Shown in pieces: positions 6,916 to 11,598 of a DNA stretch of 11,598 nt; the first letter of the stretch is position 1, and every line of letters begins with the position of its first letter. This DNA is from Streptosporangiaceae bacterium (GTDB lineage: Bacteria; Actinomycetota; Actinomycetes; Streptosporangiales; Streptosporangiaceae): assembly GCA_030040415.1 (NCBI GenBank), contig JASHTT010000704.1, positions 1-11,598 on the forward strand. The letters are read 5' to 3'. The notes below the pieces were generated by a model. That model was not told the origin of the DNA and ran no database searches. It saw nothing but the letters and a program-made list of their open reading frames with translations. The translations under genes were made by a program, and so were the position numbers.

Positions 6916-7659
6916 TCAAGGCTTCCCCAGATCAGCTGCCCACCGGCGGTGCCGCGGCAGCCGTTGTCCTGCTGCCGGCTCTTCAGCTCGCGATCTTGGT
7001 CTGGCTGATGCCTCTTTGCGGCCTGGCGGCGGTTCGATCGCCTCCTTAAGCCACGACTGCTGTTCGATGGCGTCCTTGAGCCACGAGCGCTGGCCGACGC
7101 TGAGCATCGGCAGCACAACCTCAAAATCGCGCTCGTCCTTGTCCGTGCCCGACCGATCTGGACCCGGCCATGCCTTGATTAGCAGGACCACCTCGGGAGC
7201 TAGGAACGGGATGCCTTGCCAGTACCGGGTGATGTCGGCAAGCGGGCGAGTAAAGATGCGCGCCCCTCGCCGGAACACCCAGAATGATTCGACCGCGCTG
7301 GCGAGGCTCACCTCGAGAGGCAGCGGCAGGTCGTCGCAGCGCACGATCAGGCGGGGCGGACCGGCGCCCGGGCCCTTGGGACCGGGGTGAGGCCCGGCGG
7401 TCAGCCGGCGCCCGGCTGGCCACGGACCGGGGGGCTGCCCGTCGGCGACGAGCTCAATGTCGACTCCGGTCAGGTCACGCAGGGCGTGTTCGTCGCGTTC
7501 GAGCATCATGACGTCGACGTTCGCATGATCACGCGTGCGGTGCCCGACCGCGAGGTCGATGGCCCAGCCTCCGGTGATCCACCAGGGGACAGTCAGGCCA
7601 TACAGGAACGAGCCGACGGCGTGCACCGGCTCGAAGCCGGAACCGGAAGTGGTGTTCAT
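6916..7659 (-). CDS. Aminoglycoside nucleotidyltransferase-like protein with altered active-site motif
   Basis: The 247-residue protein has the nucleotidyltransferase fold start seen in ANT(2'')-type aminoglycoside adenylyltransferases: WWITGGWAIDLAVGHRTRDH (residues 26-45), followed by the metal-binding pair. Most relatives read HADxDV there; this one reads HANVDV, so the first carboxylate is N47 and only D49 remains. The middle (PRLIVRCDDLPLPLEVSLAS, then FLAPEVVLLIKAWP at about 165-178, then DERDFEVVLPML) matches the family. Past residue 190 it carries two copies of a 10-residue unit (190-199 and 200-209, QxSWLKxAIE) and a proline/arginine-rich tail of about 38 residues that is not usual for the family. 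The start is ATG at 7659 with GGAGG 7 bases upstream. Loss of the first Asp makes drug modification doubtful; it may be an inactive or repurposed member. Confidence 0.72.
   Translation of the reverse strand: MNTTSGSGFEPVHAVGSFLYGLTVPWWITGGWAIDLAVGHRTRDHANVDVMMLERDEHALRDLTGVDIELVADGQPPGPWPAGRRLTAGPHPGPKGPGAGPPRLIVRCDDLPLPLEVSLASAVESFWVFRRGARIFTRPLADITRYWQGIPFLAPEVVLLIKAWPGPDRSGTDKDERDFEVVLPMLSVGQRSWLKDAIEQQSWLKEAIEPPPGRKEASARPRSRAEEPAAGQRLPRHRRWAADLGKP
7033..7092 (-). repeat. 30-bp in-frame tandem duplication in the nucleotidyltransferase-like gene
   Basis: Units 7063-7092 and 7033-7062 are 25/30 identical and read in frame as QRSWLKDAIE then QQSWLKEAIE. Three of the five differences are synonymous or conservative third-position changes, suggesting an older duplication held under protein-level constraint. 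Seen directly. Confidence 0.85.
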
Positions 7660-7665
7660 CAGAAT

Positions 7666-7703
7666 GCCTCCAAGGCGAAACGGCTGGACCGTTCCCCTGA
7701 GGC
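7666..7703 (-). promoter_or_regulatory. Hairpin that would mask the ribosome binding site of the nucleotidyltransferase-like gene
   Basis: In the minus-strand transcript, GCCUC (7703-7699) pairs with GAGGC (7670-7666). AGGG continues the stem against CCUU with one bulge, and AACGG (7693-7689) pairs with CCGUU (7683-7679) round a 5-base loop. GGAGG (7671-7667), the ribosome binding site for the start at 7659, is held in the base of this stem. Pairing was worked out by eye; no free energy was calculated. Confidence 0.4.
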
Positions 7704-7716
7704 TGGCGCAGCGGTC

Positions 7717-7764
7717 TTAAGCGATGCTGCCGAGGAGCGGTGCGGCCACGAATATGTTCGGCAT
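7717..7764 (-). CDS. Possible 15-residue leader peptide
   Basis: A short open frame, MPNIFVAAPLLGSIA then TAA, is preceded by AGGAGGTGG (7779-7771), the best ribosome binding site in the window, 6 bases from its ATG. It ends 13 bases before the hairpin that would hide the ribosome binding site of the nucleotidyltransferase-like gene and 57 bases before that gene. This is the layout of translational attenuators such as those before erm and cat genes. The peptide is hydrophobic and has no family. A longer frame using the same binding site (GTG at 7774) runs out of frame into the next gene and looks less likely. Confidence 0.4.
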   Translation of the reverse strand: MPNIFVAAPLLGSIA

Positions 7765-7798
7765 AGGACACCACCTCCTCACGCTGCGACCTGCGGCC

Positions 7799-7804
7799 AG
7801 CATA
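7799..7804 (-). promoter_or_regulatory. Possible -10 element for the leader and nucleotidyltransferase-like gene
   Basis: TATGCT on the minus strand lies about 20 bases before the AGGAGGTGG site, but no convincing -35 is found 16-19 bases further upstream. The 7660-7968 gap between divergent genes otherwise holds only the leader peptide and hairpin; 7805-7968 shows nothing I can support. Confidence 0.25.
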
Positions 7805-7968
7805 GCCTCTCGGCGTCGCGACGGACCTCGCCGGCAGCTCGTCCCGCCCTGTGCCTTGCAGCCGCCAAGCCCTTCCGAGGAGCGCACGCTGTTGCTTTCT
7901 CGCCTGGAACGAGCTATTTCTGAGCTCTCACTCGCCTAGCACCTGCACGCAGAAGCGGGACAACGCCG

Positions 7969-8568
7969 TTGGCCTCCTCGCGCAGTAAGCGATCGGGTAC
8001 GTCAGCCCGGTCGGCTCACGTCAGCCGCCGGCAGGCTCAGGAGGCGCACGCCCGGCTCGCCGCCGAAGGCCTGTCGCATCAGGAGCGGCGCAGGCTTCAC
8101 GCCGTCGTCCAGGCACGGGAGGAGTCCGCGCGCCTGTGGCGCCAGCGACTGAAGCACCTGGCCATCGTGGCGGCCTGTGCTATCGCCGTCATGGCCATCG
8201 TCGGCGCGGTCTCCGGACTCCCGTCGGCAGTCGACGCCGCGATGGGCAAGGGCGTTACCGGCAGCTTCACCCTCAGCCGCTCCGTCTGCGTTCACAAAGG
8301 GCCATGTGAGTGGCTGGGGACATTCCAGCCACGAGACGGGTCGGCGGCCAGCAACCTGGCTTACGGCGGCACCCTGCCCGCAGCTGACGGCCCGGGGTCG
8401 GTTGTCGCGGCTCGCTATCCGGGTGGTTCGTATGTCTACGCGGTGCGCGGGACGCACACCTGGGTGCTGGACCTGCTGCTCATGCTGCTAGTCGGCGCCA
8501 TCGTTGGGTTCTTTGTCTGGCTCAGTCCGCTGGGTACCGGTTACCGTAACAAGGAGAGCCAGGCATAG
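7969..8568 (+). CDS. Hypothetical membrane protein with two helices and an external Cys-pair loop
   Basis: A 199-residue protein of unknown function. Residues 1-65 are basic and helical (ARSAHVSRRQAQEAHARLAA, HQERRRLHAVVQAREESARL), a likely cytoplasmic coiled-coil or amphipathic region. A membrane helix follows at about 66-87 (LAIVAACAIAVMAIVGAV). An extracytoplasmic segment of about 75 residues contains SFTLSRSVCVHKGPCEWLGTF, where the two cysteines six residues apart could form a disulfide. A second helix (about 165-185, WVLDLLLMLLVGAIVGFFV) is followed by a short tail. The proposed start is TTG at 7969 with AGCGGGA about 8 bases upstream; this is the weak point of the call. Similar N-in/C-in proteins with a small cysteine-bearing loop occur in actinomycetes without assigned roles. 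It converges on the VOC gene with a 12-base gap. Confidence 0.6.
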   Translation: MASSRSKRSGTSARSAHVSRRQAQEAHARLAAEGLSHQERRRLHAVVQAREESARLWRQRLKHLAIVAACAIAVMAIVGAVSGLPSAVDAAMGKGVTGSFTLSRSVCVHKGPCEWLGTFQPRDGSAASNLAYGGTLPAADGPGSVVAARYPGGSYVYAVRGTHTWVLDLLLMLLVGAIVGFFVWLSPLGTGYRNKESQA

Positions 8569-8580
8569 CAGGTGACCGGC

Positions 8581-9303
8581 TTACTGCGGAGTCAGCACAC
8601 AGAACTCGTGACCGTCGGGATCCGCCATGACCACCCAGCTGACATTGCCCTGGCCAATGTCGACGGGCGTCGCCCCGAGGGAGATGAGACGGTCGACCTC
8701 TGCCTGCTGATCACCGTCGGCAGGCGGCGCGAGGTCGAAGTGGTGCCGGTTCTTCCCGGTCTTGGGCGTCAGTGGCGGGCCGCCCCAGGAGATCTTCGGA
8801 CCACCGCTGGGCGAGCGAATCGAGGTCTCCTGGTCCTGATCCCAGACCAACGGCCAGCCAAGCGCCGCGCTCCAGAAGTAGCCGACTTGCTGGGATCCCT
8901 CGCAGGCGAGCTCGGCGAAGAAGCCGCAATCGGCGAGGAACCGGTTACCCGGCTCGATGACGCAGAACTCGTTGCCTTCGGGATCTGCGAGCACGATGTG
9001 GCCCTCCTCTGGGCGCTGACCGACGTCGATGTGCCGGGCCCCGAGACTGAGCGACCTCGCCACCGTCTGCCGCTGGTCCTCGAGGGACGTGCTCGTCAGG
9101 TGGAAGTGCATCTGGTTTAGTCCGGCCTTCGGCAACTCGGTTGGAGCGAACCACATCCGGAATCCGGTGTCGTCGCTCGGCAGCAAGCCAATGCCGTCCT
9201 GCGGGTCATCGACGATTTCCCAGCCGAGAACGCGGCCCCAGAAGCGCGCGAGACAGAGCGGATCGTTCGCATCGAAGCAGAGCGCGTCCAGGTGACAGGT
9301 CAT
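8581..9303 (-). CDS. Two-domain VOC/glyoxalase-like protein
   Basis: The protein has 240 residues and two Glyoxalase_6-type halves. Half 1 (about 1-118) has HLDALCFDANDPLCLARFWG, LGWEIV, MHFHLTSTSLEDQ and the end strand LADPEGNEFCVIEPG. Half 2 (about 120-240) repeats it as YFWSAALGWPLVWD, HHFDLAPPADGD and MADPDGHEFCVLTP. Each half supplies paired beta-alpha-beta-beta-beta units that build one open barrel with a metal or ligand site; candidate ligands are H4, the H-F-H strand and the terminal Glu residues. Such proteins include dioxygenases, isomerases, and antibiotic-binding or antibiotic-modifying proteins. No substrate can be named. The start is ATG at 9303 with a weak GGAT upstream. It is divergent from the phosphotransferase-family gene. 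Confidence 0.85.
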   Translation of the reverse strand: MTCHLDALCFDANDPLCLARFWGRVLGWEIVDDPQDGIGLLPSDDTGFRMWFAPTELPKAGLNQMHFHLTSTSLEDQRQTVARSLSLGARHIDVGQRPEEGHIVLADPEGNEFCVIEPGNRFLADCGFFAELACEGSQQVGYFWSAALGWPLVWDQDQETSIRSPSGGPKISWGGPPLTPKTGKNRHHFDLAPPADGDQQAEVDRLISLGATPVDIGQGNVSWVVMADPDGHEFCVLTPQ

Positions 9304-9465
9304 TGGGCTAATCCGATCTCGCCACGGCCACGGCCACGGTAGGGCCGGCGGCTGGCGCGAGGGAAGCGATTATTCGCCTGACCCATGGCGGCTCGATCCA
9401 GGCAGTGCGCGAGGCGGCCTAAATCTATTGCCCGCCGATGGCACGCTCTGGAACCATCATGCGCC

Positions 9466-10449
9466 GTGGAGGAGCGCCCTGACGGCCTGGCGGACGCCCA
9501 GGTTGCCGCCGCGCTCGCAGCGCACTGGGACATCGAGGTGTGCGACCTTCGCTACCTTCCCGTCGGTTTCGGCGGCTACCACTGGTCGGCGGACGAGGCT
9601 GACGGCAGCCGCTGGTTCGTGACGGCCAGCGACCTGGCTAGGTACTACTCGCTGGCCGACCTCGAGCTCGCCATGTCCACCGCGGTCCGGCTGGCGCAGG
9701 CCGGCCTGGAGTTCGTGGTCGCTCCGGTGCCCGCAGCTACCGGCCGCGCTGCCTGCCCAATCGGGGCACGGTATGCGATCACGGTGTCAGCCTTCGTGGA
9801 CGGCATCCCCGGCCGCTGGGGCGACCCCCTGGCCACGGCCGACCTGGCGGCGGTCACCGAGATGCTGGCGCGCGTGCATGCCATCCCCGCCGACCCGGGC
9901 GACGTGCCCGTCCCGGCCCTGGAGCTACCAGACCGCGGCGTTATCGAAGATTCATTGCGGGAACGGGCCCGGACGTGGCAGACCGGTCCGTACGGTGAGC
10001 CCGCCCGGGTACTGATAAACGAGCACGCGGCGAGCGTGGCCAACGCGCTGGTCACGTTCGACGAGCTGACCGCGGAGCTCACCGCCTCCGCCGGCGAACT
10101 GGTGATCACGCACGGGGAACCGCACTCCGGGAACCTAATCCGCTCCGACGACGGGCTGCTGCTGATCGACTGGGACCTAGTCGGCCTGGCTCCGCCCGAG
10201 CGGGACCTGTGGTGGATCGTCTCCGACTCCGGCGCCGAGGCCGCACAGTACGCCCAGCTCACCGGCAGCTCGGTGAGCGAGGTGGCGCTGTCGCTCTACC
10301 GGCTGCGCTGGGATTTGAGTGACCTGGCGGAGTTCCTTGCCTGGCTCCGGGGCCCGCACGAGCGGTCCGCGGACACCGAGACAGTCTGGCGCGCGGTGAC
10401 GGAGATCCTCGACCGGCTAGCGGCCCGGTACCCGGGCAACGCCGGCTAG
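9466..10449 (+). CDS. Aminoglycoside phosphotransferase-family kinase
   Basis: A 327-residue protein-kinase-like small-molecule phosphotransferase. The N-lobe starts DGLADAQVAAALAAHWDIEV and has the strand LRYLPVGFGGYHWSADEADG. The C-lobe holds the Brenner-type catalytic loop HGEPHSGN (H216-N223), with Glu in place of the usual catalytic Asp, and IDWD (D235, D237), the DFG-equivalent metal site. I recall HGEPH as common in actinobacterial members of this family, so E218 may not mean loss of function. The substrate (aminoglycoside, choline-like or other alcohol) is unknown. GTG at 9466 is chosen because family members begin at about this residue. An ATG at 9385 is in frame but adds 27 residues rich in Arg and Cys that look untypical; neither start has a good ribosome binding site. 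It lies 53 bases upstream of hpt on the same strand, so the two may share a transcript. Confidence 0.8.
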   Translation: MEERPDGLADAQVAAALAAHWDIEVCDLRYLPVGFGGYHWSADEADGSRWFVTASDLARYYSLADLELAMSTAVRLAQAGLEFVVAPVPAATGRAACPIGARYAITVSAFVDGIPGRWGDPLATADLAAVTEMLARVHAIPADPGDVPVPALELPDRGVIEDSLRERARTWQTGPYGEPARVLINEHAASVANALVTFDELTAELTASAGELVITHGEPHSGNLIRSDDGLLLIDWDLVGLAPPERDLWWIVSDSGAEAAQYAQLTGSSVSEVALSLYRLRWDLSDLAEFLAWLRGPHERSADTETVWRAVTEILDRLAARYPGNAG

Positions 10450-10502
10450 GTGCAGCCCGGGACGGGGCCGGAACCTGGCGGGCGCGCTGGCAATATAGAA
10501 CC

Positions 10503-11033
10503 ATGCCTGAGCCGACCATCGGGAAGGTCCTGCTCAGCCAGGATGACATCAGAAGCCGACTGTTGGAGCTGGCTGCCGACATCGACACTGACTACGCAGG
10601 ACGCGACCTCATCCTGCTCGGCGTGCTCAAGGGCGCAATGATGATCATGGCCGATCTGGCCAGGATGCTGAGTCACGAGAGGGTGGAGATCGACTGGACC
10701 ACCGTGTCGAGCTATGGCGACAGCAGGACCTCGTCGGGAGTGGTCCGAATGCTCAGGGAACCCGACCTAGATCTTTCCGGGCGTAATGTCCTGGTTGTGG
10801 ACGACGTCACCGACTCGGGACTGACCCTGTCCTGGCTGGTGAGCCACTTGGGATCGCGCGGGGCGGCTTCGGTAGAAGTCCTGAGCCTGCTGCGAAAGCC
10901 TGACCTGGTGAAGGTCGAGGTGCCGCTCCGTTACCTGGGTTTCGATGTCCCTCCGGACTTCATCGTCGGCTACGGCATGGACTATGCCCAGCGATATCGC
11001 AACCTGCCTTACATAGCTGTCCTCAACTTCTGA
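10503..11033 (+). CDS. hpt: Hypoxanthine phosphoribosyltransferase
   Basis: This purine-salvage enzyme makes IMP or GMP from hypoxanthine or guanine plus PRPP, in the cytoplasm. The 176 residues cover the whole family. LILLGVLKGAMMIMADLARM holds the KG substrate loop, and SSYGDSRTSSG is the flexible loop over the active site. VLVVDDVTDSGLTL (D100, D101 and the TDSG loop at 103-106) is the PRPP-binding signature. The C-terminal hood is FDVPPDFIVGYGMDYAQRYR, the base-recognition end. The start is ATG at 10503; there is no ribosome binding site. CAATAT (10491-10496) stands about 6 bases before it, so a leaderless transcript is possible, though co-transcription from the phosphotransferase-family gene is an alternative. 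The usual tilS and ftsH neighbours of actinobacterial hpt are absent, so this may be a second copy. Confidence 0.92.
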   Translation: MPEPTIGKVLLSQDDIRSRLLELAADIDTDYAGRDLILLGVLKGAMMIMADLARMLSHERVEIDWTTVSSYGDSRTSSGVVRMLREPDLDLSGRNVLVVDDVTDSGLTLSWLVSHLGSRGAASVEVLSLLRKPDLVKVEVPLRYLGFDVPPDFIVGYGMDYAQRYRNLPYIAVLNF

Positions 11034-11105
11034 GGGCTGACAACCCACGTAGCCCCTGCCCGGCGCAAGATGACGATTGTCGCGGCAAAGAAGCCTGCGG
11101 GACGC

Positions 11106-11132
11106 TGTCGGATCGGGGCAAACGCGTTCGTA
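11106..11132 (+). promoter_or_regulatory. Weak candidate ECF42-type promoter
   Basis: TGTCGG (11106-11111), 17 bases, then CGTA (11129-11132). The ECF42 motif as I recall it is TGTCGA with CG(A/T)C, so each half has one mismatch. It is about 55 bases before the YCII/DGPF start, which would make the operon autoregulated. With two mismatches the support is thin. Confidence 0.3.
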
Positions 11133-11186
11133 GCAGGGGTGACAGGCAGCCGAGGAAGGGTGCCCGAACCACAGGAGATGATCCAA

Positions 11187-11510
11187 ATGCACTACCTGGT
11201 TTCCGTGATCCACAACAGCCCAAGCCTCGCTACCCCGGCCGAGATGGCGGCCACCGACGCCTTCAACGACAGGCTCGAGGCGGAGGGTCACTGGGTCTTC
11301 GCTGGCGGCCTCGCAGCGCCGAGCACGGCCACTGTCATCGACAACCGAGGCGCGGAAGCGTTGTTCACCGACGGGCCCTACGTGGAGTCCAAGGAGTATC
11401 TCGCCGGCTTCTGGGTCATCGAGGCCGCCGACCTCGACGTGGCGCTCAAGCTCGCCAGCGACGGGTCGAAGGCCTGCAACCGGAGGGTCGAGGTGCGGCC
11501 GTTCCTGTGA
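11187..11510 (+). CDS. YCII/DGPF-domain protein, partner of an ECF42 sigma factor
   Basis: A 107-residue soluble protein that is a single YCII-related (DGPF) domain: MHYLVSVIHNSP at the start, FNDRLEAEGHWVFAGGL in the middle, and the signature TDGPYVESKEYLAGFWVIEA near residues 65-84, with Tyr in place of the Phe that names the domain. It ends RRVEVRPFL, as family members do. The biochemical role is not established; the fold is ferredoxin-like and related to YciI. ATG at 11187 is chosen because AGGAG (11173-11177) is 9 bases before it; an ATG overlapping that site at 11178 is less likely. Its stop overlaps the GTG of the next gene (GTGA), so the two are translationally coupled. DGPF genes next to ECF42 sigma factors are a known conserved pairing. 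Confidence 0.9.
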   Translation: MHYLVSVIHNSPSLATPAEMAATDAFNDRLEAEGHWVFAGGLAAPSTATVIDNRGAEALFTDGPYVESKEYLAGFWVIEAADLDVALKLASDGSKACNRRVEVRPFL

Positions 11511-11598
11511 ACAGCGTCGACGTCCGGGAGGCGATCACGGAGGCGCACCACGAGGAGTGGGCGCGCGTGGTCGCCTCCCTCGCTAGGCGCTTTGGCGA
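11507..11598 (+). CDS. ECF42-type sigma factor (partial, N-terminus only)
   Basis: Thirty codons are visible before the right edge: VNSVDVREAITEAHHEEWAR then VVASLARRFG. The A-HHEEWARVVA-L-RRFGD pattern is how ECF42 sigma factors begin, at the start of sigma-2, before the DIAEEA segment. Members of this group also carry a long C-terminal TPR extension, which lies outside the window. GTG at 11507 overlaps the stop of the DGPF gene by 4 bases. The family call is strengthened by that neighbour; the short visible length limits certainty. Confidence 0.82.
   Translation, partial: MNSVDVREAITEAHHEEWARVVASLARRFG

Noticed and set aside
7387..7923. A 178-codon plus-strand frame opposite the nucleotidyltransferase-like gene and the following gap
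   Set aside because: It has no family motif, and its N-terminal half mirrors the real minus-strand gene, which has a strong ribosome binding site.
8572..9120. A 182-codon plus-strand frame opposite the VOC gene
   Set aside because: The two repeated glyoxalase halves on the minus strand are unmistakable; this frame is their mirror.
10111..10134. Glu instead of Asp in the phosphotransferase catalytic loop (HGEPHSGN) as evidence of an inactive enzyme
   Set aside because: As I recall, HGEPH is frequent among actinobacterial members of this family, so it is more likely a subfamily trait than a lesion.
11034..11055. Possible terminator hairpin after hpt (GGGCT/AGCCC)
   Set aside because: The stem has only 5 pairs, a 12-base loop and no T-run, too weak to list.

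Overview
The window is high-GC DNA with GTG/TTG starts, short intergenic gaps and actinobacterial protein families (NarL-type two-component genes, a GAP/SfLAP-like membrane protein, ECF41- and ECF42-type sigma factors). It looks like chromosomal DNA of an actinobacterium; the genus cannot be fixed from sequence alone. No rRNA, tRNA, CRISPR array, transposase or prophage gene is visible.

Layout, left to right. (1) 1-387 (-) is the N-terminal part of an ECF41/SigJ-like sigma factor running off the left edge, with a near-perfect ECF41-type promoter (437-463) in front of it. (2) 465-1190 (-) is a class I SAM methyltransferase, divergent from a small lipocalin/DUF1579-like protein (1299-1730, +), which converges on a GAP/SfLAP-type membrane protein (1736-2401, -). 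(3) 2581-3210 (-) is a multi-pass membrane protein of unknown function ending in an 18-bp perfect hairpin. It is divergent from an unusual 793-residue NarL-type histidine kinase (3387-5768, +) that carries two complete membrane-plus-kinase modules in one chain, the second being a pseudokinase. The kinase overlaps its LuxR-type response regulator (5765-6451, +) by ATGA. (4) 6537-6863 (-) is a MazG-like pyrophosphohydrolase, behind an aminoglycoside nucleotidyltransferase-like gene (6916-7659, -) with an altered active-site motif, a 30-bp in-frame tandem duplication and, upstream, a possible leader peptide with a hairpin that hides the ribosome binding site. (5) 7969-8568 (+) is a two-helix membrane protein of unknown function; 8581-9303 (-) a two-domain VOC/glyoxalase-like protein; 9466-10449 (+) an aminoglycoside phosphotransferase-family kinase; 10503-11033 (+) a hypoxanthine phosphoribosyltransferase. 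(6) 11187-11510 (+) is a YCII/DGPF protein overlapping by GTGA the start of an ECF42-type sigma factor (11507-, +) that runs off the right edge.

The theme is signalling and accessory metabolism: two ECF sigma factors of different groups at the edges, a two-component pair in the middle, and several small-molecule-modifying enzymes between. The strongest leads for something new are the single-chain kinase/pseudokinase sensor and the leader-peptide/hairpin arrangement before the nucleotidyltransferase-like gene. All functional statements rest on motif recognition by eye; no database search or folding program was run.
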